DNA from: CBDAQA01 sp965198865
GTDB lineage: Bacteria; Planctomycetota; Phycisphaerae; Tepidisphaerales; Tepidisphaeraceae
Assembly (NCBI GenBank): GCA_965198865.1
Contig: CBDAQA010000009.1
Coordinates: 310,001-374,000 of the forward strand
Length of the DNA stretch: 64,000 nucleotides
Direction: 5' to 3'
The translations under genes and the position numbers were made by a program. Shown here one piece after another: positions 50,605 to 58,861 of this stretch. The notes under the pieces were generated by a model that saw only the letters and a program-made list of their open reading frames with translations, searched no databases and was not told where the DNA came from. Every line of letters begins with the position of its first letter. The stretch's first letter is position 1.

Positions 50605-51591
50605 ATGCCTCCGCGCCGGCCCGACGACAACAACCCGCCCTTCAACCTGACCGATCTGCAGTCGATCGTGAACGCGTTCCTCCGGCTGCCGGTGGCGATG
50701 CAACTGTTCGTGGCGATCGTGCTGATCGTCGGCGGCCTGTTCCTCGCGTTCGTGGTCAGCGGGGAACCACAACCGCTGGTGACGCCGCCGGGGCCGGTGG
50801 CGACGGGATCGCCGCAGATGTGGCTGGGGAACCCGAGCAACGCCGGGTCGGACGCGGACAACTACCTGATGGTGAAGCCGTACTTCGCGCTGAGCTACGA
50901 CAACGCCAAGGGAACGCCGAACTGGGTGAGCTGGCGGCTGGTGGCGGGCGACGTGGGCACGGCCCCGCGGAAGCAGGAGTTCGACGCCGACGCCACGCTG
51001 CCCGAGGGGTTCGTCCGCATCACGCACCGCGACTACAGCGGCGGCGGGTTCGACCGCGGCCACATGTGCCCGCACGGCGACCGCTCGGCCGACCACGACA
51101 TGAGCTACGCGACGTTCGTGATGACGAACGTGATCCCCCAAGCGGCCAACGTGAACCAGAAGGCGTGGGATCAATGCGAGTCTTACTGCCGCGACCTGGC
51201 GCGGAACGGCCACCGGTTGTACATCACGTCAGGCCCCGCCGGGCGCGGGGGGACCGGGCGGAACGGCCACGTCGACACGATCGCCAACGGCCGGGTGGTC
51301 GTGCCGAGCGATTGCTGGAAGATCGCGCTCATCCTCGATGACACCGGCGTCGACCCCGACCCGTCGACCATCGGTGCAGATGCGCGCGTGTTGACGATCG
51401 ACGTCCCCAACGACCAAGGCTCGGTCGGCGAGGAGTGGGCGCAGTACCGCACCAGCCCAGCCGACGTTGAGCGGAGGACGGGCCTGCACTTCTTCGATCG
51501 GCTGCGGCCGGACGTGGCGGACCTCCTGCGCCAGCGCGTCGATCGGATGCCGTTGCCGCCACCGAAGGAGATGCACCATGGCGGCGACTGA
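50605..51591 (+). CDS. DNA/RNA non-specific endonuclease (NucA/NUC1-like), membrane-anchored
   Basis: A 328-aa protein. One TM helix (VAMQLFVAIVLIVGGLFLAFVV, about residues 32-53) anchors a beta-beta-alpha-metal nuclease domain: LMVKPYFALSYDNAKGTPNWVSWRL, catalytic DRGHMCP (Asp150-His153), FVMTNVIPQAANVNQKAWDQ with the metal-binding Asn, and LYITSGPAGRGG. This is the sugar-non-specific nuclease family (Anabaena NucA, Serratia nuclease, mitochondrial EndoG). The nuclease part likely faces the outside. The next gene overlaps its last 14 nt and resembles the NucA inhibitor NuiA, so the two form a nuclease/inhibitor pair. Confidence 0.88.
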   Translation: MPPRRPDDNNPPFNLTDLQSIVNAFLRLPVAMQLFVAIVLIVGGLFLAFVVSGEPQPLVTPPGPVATGSPQMWLGNPSNAGSDADNYLMVKPYFALSYDNAKGTPNWVSWRLVAGDVGTAPRKQEFDADATLPEGFVRITHRDYSGGGFDRGHMCPHGDRSADHDMSYATFVMTNVIPQAANVNQKAWDQCESYCRDLARNGHRLYITSGPAGRGGTGRNGHVDTIANGRVVVPSDCWKIALILDDTGVDPDPSTIGADARVLTIDVPNDQGSVGEEWAQYRTSPADVERRTGLHFFDRLRPDVADLLRQRVDRMPLPPPKEMHHGGD

Positions 51592-51985
51592 TGAAGACGG
51601 CGGTCAGAGCCCAGCGGCTCCGCCCCGGGTGCCCGCGGCGGAGCCGCTGGGCTCTGATCTGGGTCCGCTGATCGACCGGCTCGCCTACCCCAGCGAGGAC
51701 GACCGGGAGTTCGACATCGTCGACTGGCCGGCCGGGCCCATCGCGTCGCACGTGCCGACCGGGGCCACGGTGAAGCGATTGACGCCGGCCGAGTTCTTCG
51801 ACCCGCTGCGCGACACGACGGATGCCGAGCGGTTTGACGCGCTGCACCGGGCGTTGGCGGCACACCTGTCCGACCTGGCGGCGTACCGCGCGTCCGACGG
51901 CACGGCCGAGGTACACATCTACGTGGTCGGCCGAACGCGCGACGGGCGATGGGCGGGCGTCCACACGACATCGGTCGAAACCTGA
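51578..51985 (+). CDS. NuiA-like nuclease inhibitor
   Basis: A 135-aa protein. After a ~28-residue Ala/Pro-rich extension the sequence matches the NuiA fold pattern: PLIDRLAYPSEDDREFDIVDW, TPAEFFDPLRDTTDAERFDAL, LAAHLSDLAAYRASDGTAEVHIYVVGRTRDGRWAGVHTTSVET-type C-terminus. Anabaena NuiA ends in a similar VYIVGKTxxGxWAGLxTxVVET block and blocks NucA with a C-terminal acidic residue in the active site. Here too the chain ends in Glu-Thr. The gene overlaps the nuclease gene by 14 nt. An inverted repeat (51604-51657) encodes most of the N-terminal extension. Confidence 0.75.
   Translation: MAATDEDGGQSPAAPPRVPAAEPLGSDLGPLIDRLAYPSEDDREFDIVDWPAGPIASHVPTGATVKRLTPAEFFDPLRDTTDAERFDALHRALAAHLSDLAAYRASDGTAEVHIYVVGRTRDGRWAGVHTTSVET
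51604..51657. repeat. In-frame palindromic element inside the NuiA-like gene
   Basis: Perfect 21-nt arms (51604-51624 and 51637-51657) flank a 12-nt centre. They encode SPAAPPRVPAAEPLGS near the N-terminus, outside the conserved inhibitor fold. As mRNA it would form a strong hairpin ~25 nt after the start codon, which might also reduce inhibitor translation relative to an unstructured message. Confidence 0.75.
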
Positions 51986-52066
51986 CGGCCACCTCCGGTC
52001 GACATCCGTATCGCGTGGCCCTAGATTTGCGCGCCGACCGCACAACGCTCAGAGGACGCCGAACCC

Positions 52067-55000
52067 ATGGATGCAGAACAGACGTTGGGGCTGACCGCCA
52101 CCGGTGGGCCGCTGTCGGCCGATTCCCGCTGGCACCGGTTGCGGCAGGTGAACCTGCAGTTGGCCGCCGCCGGGCTGCCCGAGGCCGAGGGGGACGCCGA
52201 GGACGTCGACGTCGCCCGCGGGCTGCTTGACGCGTTCCGCGCCCAGGCCCGGCTGCTGGCGGACGTGCGCTGCCCGGCCGACGGCCGGATTGAAGCGTTC
52301 CTCAGCGACCACTTCGCCGACCAGAACCTCGACTTCCGCCTGCGACTGCCCGCGCGCACCGTGATCCTCGGCCGGCACGGCATCGCCCGCGAGCTGTCGC
52401 TGCCGGCCGAGGGGGACAAGGTGGTCAGCCCGCTGCTGACCAGCTACCGCCTCCGCAACGGCGTGCTGCACAACCCCAAGAGCGACCGGCGGACGACGCA
52501 GGGGACGTTCCACGTGGTCGAGGGCGGGTTGCCGGTGCCGTTCGACAAGTTCGCCGTGCCGAAGCGGACGTTCGCCGAGCTGTTCCGCCACGCGATGTCG
52601 CCCCCCGACGAGCTGCTGGTGATCCCGCTGACGAACGAGGGGTTCCAGCAGGCGAAGTCGTTCGTGTCGCTGCTGCTGCGGCCCACGGTGGTGCCGGCGG
52701 TGCCGAACGTCGGGCCCAAGCGGTCGATGGAGGTGCGGTTCTTCGCGCCGGGGTCGCTGGTCAGCAACCTCGACTTCGTCGAGAGCATCTTCGGCAACGG
52801 GGGCGACCCCTTCCTGCCGGCCAACGACGCCGGGCTGGACACCGAGCACTGGACCGGCCACACGGGGTGCGTGATCCTCGCGCCGCACCTGGTGCAACTG
52901 ACGAAGAAGCAACTGCGCCTGCCGCACTGGGACGACGCGACCGAGCGGCAGCGCAAGGACGGGATGTGCTGGCGTGCCGAGGACGAGAAGTACAACAACG
53001 GCGGCGCGTTCAAGCTGACCTGCCGGACGTCGGCAGGCGTGGTCGTGACGATCCTGGCCGACAACTACTACGGCTACTGCAAAAAGGAGGTGAAGACGCA
53101 GATCAGCTACGCGGCGAACCTGCTGGGCAACGCCGAGGAGGAGCACGCCGGCGGGGCGATCGCGTTCGCCAGCTTCAGCCTGGGCCTCGAGAGCCAGACG
53201 AACAGCGTGAAGGTGAACGGGGCCACGCTGGCCGACGTGGTGCGCGACTACGGCCACTGCATGACCGTGCAGCCCGAGGGGCACGCGGTCGACAAGAAAT
53301 GGCCCGACCTGATCTACATGCCCGAGGACGCCCGCGCCAGCGTCGCCAAAGGAAGGGTGTGGTGGACCAAGGAGGGCAAGGAGCAGTCGATCCCGCTGCT
53401 GCCGGGCAAGATCTACATGACGCCCAGCGGCTTCAAGGTCCGGCTGGAGAAGCACCCCGGCGCGCCTAGCTGGCGGCTGATCGGCACGGTGGGCACCGGC
53501 ACGTTCTGCCACAAGCCCAGCACGGTGAGCGGCGGCGGCAAGAGCGAGATCAGCAAGAGCCTGCGCGACTACATGCTGTACGGCCCGATCTTCGTGGCCG
53601 ACCCCGACCGCGACCTGGACGTGGTCGACGAGATCTTCGCCAAGGACTACGGCGACCGCTGGGCCGACGGCAACCGATCGACCCACGCCAGCCGACCGCT
53701 GCTGAGCAGCGAGCGCACGCTTGGCAGCGTGATCAAGCTGCTCACGCCCGCCGCCGAGTACAGCGACGCCTACAACAGGTGGCTGGACACGATCCCCAAC
53801 TACGTCTACCCGATCGTGTTCATCATCAAGCGGTTCTACAAGGCCGAGTGGGGCGGCGACTGGCGCGGCCACTTCGGCGTCGACATCGTGAACGGCTTTC
53901 CCGGCCACGAGCTGAAGTACGACGGCCGGAAGCTGGTGGGCACCTACCTGCGCATCGGCCTGACCGAGACGGCGTGGCGGACCTACAAGGTGCGGCAGGA
54001 CTTCGCCGCGGCCACGAAGATCCAGACCGAGGACGACATCACCGCCAGCACCGTGGTGCCGGCCCGGTTCCTGTCGAACATGAACCCGGCGTACGCGGCG
54101 GGCGGACCGGTGGAGCGGGGGGCGTTCAAGTTCGCGGTGAACACCGAGTACCGGCTGTTCCAACGGCCCGATGACGCCGTCCACCGCGGGCTGGACAAGC
54201 AGACCGAGGCCGACATGAGCCGGCCGGACAACTTCATTAGCAACTTCGAGCCGCTGACCCACAGCGACGCGGCGACGATGGTCGAGCGCGTGACCGAGTT
54301 CGACCAGTTCACGCTGCCGATGCGCGAGCTGATGGCGGCGGCGGCCACAGCAGGGCGTGGTTACGTGGTGTGCTCGGCCGAGCCGCGCATCGTCAACGGC
54401 AAGCGGACGGCCAACCCGCGTTACCTGCAGGTCCGGCCCGACCTGATGGACCCGATGAGCTGGTACGTCGCCGAGCAGGGCCTGCGTTTCCTGCGGAAGA
54501 TCCCCAGGGACCAGCCCGTCTACTGGCCCGTGGACGCGGTGCTGATGGGCCGGCGGAACAACCCGGCCGAGCCGGACGTGGGCATCCGGGCCCTGGCCGT
54601 GTTCAACCCGATCCACTACCAGGAGCTGCCCGAGCTGTTCATGGACTTCATCTGCTCGCTGACCGGCAAGAGCCCGTCGACCACGGGCGCGGGCAGCGAG
54701 GGGGCGCTCACCAAGGCGCCGTTCAACATGCTCCGCCCCACGGCCGACCTGAACACCGCGCTGGTCAGCTTCATCCTGACCGGCCTGGGCGGGTTCAGCA
54801 CGGCGGCCGGGTACATCGGGCCGAACGTGCGGGTCGACCACGACATCAGCCTGCTCGTGCCCGAGATCTGGTGCCGGCTGACGCCCGAGGAGCGGGAGCC
54901 GAGCCACCTGATCGCCGACGGGCACCTGGAGAAGCTGGACGACTACATCCACAACGGCCGTCCGATCCCGGCGAGCCGGCTCGGCTACCGCATTACGCAC

Positions 55001-55525
55001 AAGTTCGTGCGCACCTACTTCGGGCGGATCTTCGACAACCCGAGCAAGGTGTTCGACGACGCGATCCTGCGCCCCGAGAGCCAAGATGCCGACCAGTACG
55101 CCGACGGCATCCTGAACATCGTCGAGGCCCAGCAGAAGGTGGCCGCCGAGTACCTGGCCGACGGCAGCGTCGCCGACGCCTGCCCGCCGCTGCAGGCCCT
55201 GCTGCACATCATGGCCAACGGCACGTGGGAGGGGAAAACCGCCCACCACCCCGAGGTGCGCGCCATGTTCACCCGTGACTACCTGCTGAACAGCTACTGG
55301 TACAAGTTGCGATTGAAGCAGAAGCAGCGGGTCGACGTCGCCCTGTGGCACCGGCACGCGAGCTATCTCGACGGGTTCTTGGCAACGCCGGCCAACGCGG
55401 AGGAGGCGGAGCGACTCGGGCTGGCGGCGCGCCGAGCCGCGGCGACGGCGGAGCTGGAACGGGTCGGTTCCCCGGCGTATCTGGACGCGCTGGTCGGGAC
55501 GCTCGGAGCCGATCCGGTCAACTGA
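52067..55525 (+). CDS. PPi-type phosphoenolpyruvate carboxykinase-like protein
   Basis: A 1152-aa cytosolic protein, far longer than ATP- or GTP-type PEPCK (~530-640 aa) but like the diphosphate-dependent enzymes known from Propionibacterium and Entamoeba (~1100-1150 aa), which interconvert oxaloacetate + PPi and PEP + Pi + CO2. The P-loop-like CHKPSTVSGGGKSEISKS at residues 481-498, GHFGVDIVNGFPGHELKYDG, GVVVTILADNYYGYCKKEVK and the VDHDISLLVPEIWCRL segment fit that family as I remember it. I see no signal peptide. The assignment rests on recall of family features, not alignment. Such an enzyme would link glycolysis and anaplerosis with pyrophosphate. Confidence 0.72.
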   Translation: MDAEQTLGLTATGGPLSADSRWHRLRQVNLQLAAAGLPEAEGDAEDVDVARGLLDAFRAQARLLADVRCPADGRIEAFLSDHFADQNLDFRLRLPARTVILGRHGIARELSLPAEGDKVVSPLLTSYRLRNGVLHNPKSDRRTTQGTFHVVEGGLPVPFDKFAVPKRTFAELFRHAMSPPDELLVIPLTNEGFQQAKSFVSLLLRPTVVPAVPNVGPKRSMEVRFFAPGSLVSNLDFVESIFGNGGDPFLPANDAGLDTEHWTGHTGCVILAPHLVQLTKKQLRLPHWDDATERQRKDGMCWRAEDEKYNNGGAFKLTCRTSAGVVVTILADNYYGYCKKEVKTQISYAANLLGNAEEEHAGGAIAFASFSLGLESQTNSVKVNGATLADVVRDYGHCMTVQPEGHAVDKKWPDLIYMPEDARASVAKGRVWWTKEGKEQSIPLLPGKIYMTPSGFKVRLEKHPGAPSWRLIGTVGTGTFCHKPSTVSGGGKSEISKSLRDYMLYGPIFVADPDRDLDVVDEIFAKDYGDRWADGNRSTHASRPLLSSERTLGSVIKLLTPAAEYSDAYNRWLDTIPNYVYPIVFIIKRFYKAEWGGDWRGHFGVDIVNGFPGHELKYDGRKLVGTYLRIGLTETAWRTYKVRQDFAAATKIQTEDDITASTVVPARFLSNMNPAYAAGGPVERGAFKFAVNTEYRLFQRPDDAVHRGLDKQTEADMSRPDNFISNFEPLTHSDAATMVERVTEFDQFTLPMRELMAAAATAGRGYVVCSAEPRIVNGKRTANPRYLQVRPDLMDPMSWYVAEQGLRFLRKIPRDQPVYWPVDAVLMGRRNNPAEPDVGIRALAVFNPIHYQELPELFMDFICSLTGKSPSTTGAGSEGALTKAPFNMLRPTADLNTALVSFILTGLGGFSTAAGYIGPNVRVDHDISLLVPEIWCRLTPEEREPSHLIADGHLEKLDDYIHNGRPIPASRLGYRITHKFVRTYFGRIFDNPSKVFDDAILRPESQDADQYADGILNIVEAQQKVAAEYLADGSVADACPPLQALLHIMANGTWEGKTAHHPEVRAMFTRDYLLNSYWYKLRLKQKQRVDVALWHRHASYLDGFLATPANAEEAERLGLAARRAAATAELERVGSPAYLDALVGTLGADPVN

Positions 55526-55539
55526 CCGCGCGTGCAGCA

Positions 55540-55601
55540 CCGGCAGCTGGCTGCCGGGGTGCGGTTGCTGCAGATCGAACCCGGGCAGCGAGCTGCCCGG
55601 G
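55540..55601 (+). terminator. Two adjacent GC hairpins between PEPCK-like and ABC exporter genes
   Basis: CCGGCAGC/GCTGCCGG (55540-55557) is followed by CCCGGGCAGC/GCTGCCCGGG (55580-55601). Both stems are perfect with 2-nt loops and share the GGCAGC core, so they may be two copies of one element. There is no U tract; they could still pause or stabilise the message. Confidence 0.45.
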
Positions 55602-55624
55602 ATTTCCAGGGCTATTCTGATCCA

Positions 55625-57475
55625 ATGACCGATGCCACGCCGCGTCCCGCCGACGATCGCACCTTCCGCCGCCTGATCGGCCTGCTCCGGCCGTGGTGGG
55701 GGTGGATCGCGCTGTCGACGGCGTTCGTCGTCATCGCCGCCCCGAGCGAGCTGTTCCCGGCCGTCGTGTGGGGGTACGTCACCGACGTGGTCGTGCTGGA
55801 CCACCCGAGCAAGTTCCACGCGCTGACGCCGTGGTTCAGCTTCGGCGGTCGGCTCCACACGCCCGGGCAACTGTTGCTGTCGTCGGTCAGCTGGCTGCTG
55901 GTCGTGTACGTGTTCGGGCAGGCGCTGGAGACGGTGGAGGGTTACATCCTGAACCGCGTGGCCGAGCGGTTCATCCTCGACTTTCGCAACGACGTCTACG
56001 CCAAGCTGCAGGGGCAGAGCTTGGCCTACCTGCAGCGGCAGCGCACCGGCGACCTGATGGCCCGGGCGATGGGCGACGTGGACGAGATCAACTCGTTCAT
56101 CGTCAACAGCATCGACACGCTGTTCAGCGAGGGGATCCTCTGGCTGGGGACCGTCGCGTTCGTCTTCTACATCAACTGGAAGGTGGCGTCGGTCTCGCTC
56201 GCGCCGCTGCTGGTGGTCTACTTCCTGCTGCGGTTCTTCAACCGCAAGGTGAAGCCGATCTACGCCGCCGCCCGCAGCACGCTGGGCGACATCGGCAACC
56301 GGTTGCAGGAGAACCTGAGCGGCGTGGTCGTCATCAAGATCTTCGGCCGGGAACGCGAGGAGGCGGCCCGCTTCCGCGCCGCGACGGCCAACCATTACCA
56401 ACAGCAGGTCGCGGCCATTCGGGCCCGCAGCCTGTTCTTCCCGTTCACCCACGTGGTCGGCTTCTTCAGCAACGTGTTCATGATCGGCGTCGGCGGGTGG
56501 CTGATGCTGCAGAGGAACGCCGCCTTCACTGTCGGCGACCTCGTCGTCTTCCGCAGCTACTGGTGGCGGCTGTTCGGGCCGATCCAGACGCTGGCCCGGC
56601 TGAACGACATGGTCCAGCGCGCCAACGCCGCCTGCCGGCGCGTGTTCGACGTGCTCGATGCGCCGGAGGAGTTGCCCGAGCCAGCCGATGCTGTGGCCGT
56701 CGAGCACGTGAGGGGCGCGATGGAGCTGCGCGGCGTGTCGTTCGCCTACCCCGGCGGCGAAGAGGTTCTGCACGCGATCGACCTCACCATCCACCCCGGC
56801 CAGACGGTCGCCCTGTGCGGCCCCAGCGGCAGCGGCAAGAGCACGGTGCTGAACCTGCTGCTGCGGTTCTACGACCCCACGGCGGGCGCCGTGCTGCTGG
56901 ACGGCCAAGACCTGCGCCACCTGCGGAAGCTCGATTTCCGACGGGCGTTCGCGCTCGTGCAGCAGGAGACGTTCCTGTTCAACGACACGATCCTGGACAA
57001 CGTCCGCTACGGCCAACCCGACGCGAAGATGGACCGCGTGGTCGCCGCCGCCACGGCGGCCAACGCCCACGAGTTCATCGCCAAGCTGCCGGACGGTTAC
57101 AACACAAAGGTCGGCGAGCGCGGCATCCGCCTCAGCGGCGGGCAGAAGCAGCGTATCAGCATCGCCCGCGCGTTCCTGGCCGACCCGCCGGTGCTGCTGC
57201 TGGACGAGCCGACCAGCAGCGTCGAGCCCGACAGCGAGGCCGCCATCGTCGCCGCGCTCGACCGGCTGATGGCCGGCCGGACGACGGTGTTGACGAGCCA
57301 CCGCCCCAGCCTGATCCGCGCCGCCGACCTGGCTTACGTGATCGAGGACGGCCGGGTGACCGAGAGCGGCCCGCCGCGCGTGCTGGCCGAGCGCGGCGGG
57401 TGGCTGGCGCGGTTCCTGGCGGGCGCCGACGGTCCCGCCTCGAACGCGTGGCCCGCCGCTGCCCATCGCGTATGA
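55625..57475 (+). CDS. ABC exporter, fused permease-ATPase (MsbA/LmrA-like)
   Basis: A 616-aa half-transporter. Six TM helices occupy the first ~320 residues. The nucleotide-binding domain has Walker A GPSGSGKSTVLNL, Q-loop VQQETFLF, signature RLSGGQKQRISIARAFL, Walker B VLLLDEPTS and H-loop TSHRPS. It works as a homodimer exporting lipids, peptides or drugs; the substrate is unknown. The residue after the Walker B stretch is SSVEP rather than the more usual SALD/SNLD, a small variation in the D-loop. Confidence 0.9.
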   Translation: MTDATPRPADDRTFRRLIGLLRPWWGWIALSTAFVVIAAPSELFPAVVWGYVTDVVVLDHPSKFHALTPWFSFGGRLHTPGQLLLSSVSWLLVVYVFGQALETVEGYILNRVAERFILDFRNDVYAKLQGQSLAYLQRQRTGDLMARAMGDVDEINSFIVNSIDTLFSEGILWLGTVAFVFYINWKVASVSLAPLLVVYFLLRFFNRKVKPIYAAARSTLGDIGNRLQENLSGVVVIKIFGREREEAARFRAATANHYQQQVAAIRARSLFFPFTHVVGFFSNVFMIGVGGWLMLQRNAAFTVGDLVVFRSYWWRLFGPIQTLARLNDMVQRANAACRRVFDVLDAPEELPEPADAVAVEHVRGAMELRGVSFAYPGGEEVLHAIDLTIHPGQTVALCGPSGSGKSTVLNLLLRFYDPTAGAVLLDGQDLRHLRKLDFRRAFALVQQETFLFNDTILDNVRYGQPDAKMDRVVAAATAANAHEFIAKLPDGYNTKVGERGIRLSGGQKQRISIARAFLADPPVLLLDEPTSSVEPDSEAAIVAALDRLMAGRTTVLTSHRPSLIRAADLAYVIEDGRVTESGPPRVLAERGGWLARFLAGADGPASNAWPAAAHRV

Positions 57476-57530
57476 TGCGATGACTACGACGCTGGGTTCA
57501 ACAATCGCAATCACATCCGGCTGTGCGTGG

Positions 57531-58745
57531 TCACGCCGCCGCGACGATCTTCGGCGCGGTCTGCAGGATCCACTGGTTGAGCGTCGCCACCTCGTGCTCC
57601 CACCTGCCGCTGGCCCGCACCTTCAGGAACGTGTCGAACAGCCCGTCGATCGCCTTGCACAGGTCGCGCATCAGGGCGATGCGCTCCTCGAACAGCACGC
57701 GCGGCGTCTCGGCCCCGTCCACCTCGGGCAGCTTCACGCCGCCGATGGCGAACGACTCGCCGTTGAGCGTCAGCGTGTAGTCGGCGCCGTCGACGTTCAG
57801 CAGCAGGCCGACCTTGCGAGGGACCTTGCCGCTGCGGGCGGCGTCGCGGGCCTCGGGCATCCGGCCGGGCGCGTCGCCCCGGAGGCCGTCGCGGCCGGTC
57901 TGGCCGTAGGCGCAGTCCAGGTCGATGCTGCGGTCGATCATGAACGCCACGTCGCGGAACCCCTCGACCTTCACGTGCGTCCCCTCGCGGGCGTCGGCCT
58001 CGTGCCACAGCCACAGGAGGAACTCGTTGCCGACGAAGTCCTTCGGCTCGGCACCCTTCAGCACCCACGGGTACTCGGGGTGCTGGCCGTCGCCCTCGGG
58101 GCCGGGGACGAACAGGGTCGACCTCAGCGTCTCGTAGTCGCGGAGCTGGCCGCGCGGCTCGAGCAATCGCAGGGCGGTCGTGCCCGATGACACGGGCTGC
58201 AGGTCCAGCTCGAACGTCCGTTGGAACAGCTCGGCCAGCATCTCGAAGCCCTTGCCGCTGGCCGAGCCGTACAGCGTCTGCGTCGGCAGGTCCCACAGCA
58301 GGGGCAGAACCTTGCTCCGGCGGAACTTCCCGCCGCGCAGCTCCTCCTCGACCCGCTTCTGGACGTTCTCCTTGATCTCCTTCTTCTGCGCCTTGGAGAC
58401 GAACCCCGCCTTCTCACCCTTCTTCTTGCCGTTGGCCTTGGCGACGGCCTGCTCCTCCATGGCGGCGTAGGCCCGCTTCAGGGCGCCGGGGAAGCGGTGC
58501 GTGTCGACGCGCATGCCGAAGCTGACCGCGTCGGCGAAGACGTTCGCGTCGAAGCTGAACTGGTCGTCCAGCACGTGCCGGCCGCCGCTCCAGCCGTACT
58601 CCGACTCCTCCGGCACGCCCAGCTCCTGCGGCCTGAGCACGTGCGCGGCGAGCTTGTCCAGCATGCCCTGGTCAGCTGCGGTGGGGTGGTTCTTCCCGAC
58701 GACCATAAACCTGCGGAACGACACCGACCCGGATGCGAAACCCAT
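57531..58745 (-). CDS. RdgC-like recombination-associated protein
   Basis: A 404-aa cytosolic protein. The opening MGFASGSVSFRRFMVVGKNH, the stretch LDDQFSFDANVFADAVSFGMRVDTHRFPG, and a late segment AIDGLFDTFLKVRASGRWEHE resemble the longer RdgC-like proteins I know from non-proteobacteria; E. coli RdgC is a ring-shaped DNA-binding protein that limits RecA. A Lys-rich helix (AKANGKKKGEKAGFVSKAQK) may touch DNA. AGGAAGGG lies ~7 nt before ATG 58745. The family call is moderate; a general nucleic-acid-binding protein is the alternative. Confidence 0.55.
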   Translation of the reverse strand: MGFASGSVSFRRFMVVGKNHPTAADQGMLDKLAAHVLRPQELGVPEESEYGWSGGRHVLDDQFSFDANVFADAVSFGMRVDTHRFPGALKRAYAAMEEQAVAKANGKKKGEKAGFVSKAQKKEIKENVQKRVEEELRGGKFRRSKVLPLLWDLPTQTLYGSASGKGFEMLAELFQRTFELDLQPVSSGTTALRLLEPRGQLRDYETLRSTLFVPGPEGDGQHPEYPWVLKGAEPKDFVGNEFLLWLWHEADAREGTHVKVEGFRDVAFMIDRSIDLDCAYGQTGRDGLRGDAPGRMPEARDAARSGKVPRKVGLLLNVDGADYTLTLNGESFAIGGVKLPEVDGAETPRVLFEERIALMRDLCKAIDGLFDTFLKVRASGRWEHEVATLNQWILQTAPKIVAAA

Positions 58746-58861
58746 CTGAAACCCTTCCTGTTGCGACCTTCGCGGCGATCGCGCATGGTACACGCTCCGA
58801 CCGCGGCCGTTCGGCCCGGTCCGACCGACGCACCGCTGCACCTGCACTCACCGCCGACTCC

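Noticed and set aside
54616..54846. Short minus-strand frame inside the PEPCK-like gene
   Set aside because: Entirely antisense to conserved coding sequence and lacking its own signals.
52049..57514. An 1821-codon open frame on the minus strand
   Set aside because: It is antisense to the PEPCK-like and ABC exporter genes, has the Val/Arg/His/Gln-rich composition of a GC-rich shadow frame, and shows no domain. The plus-strand genes carry clear motifs.
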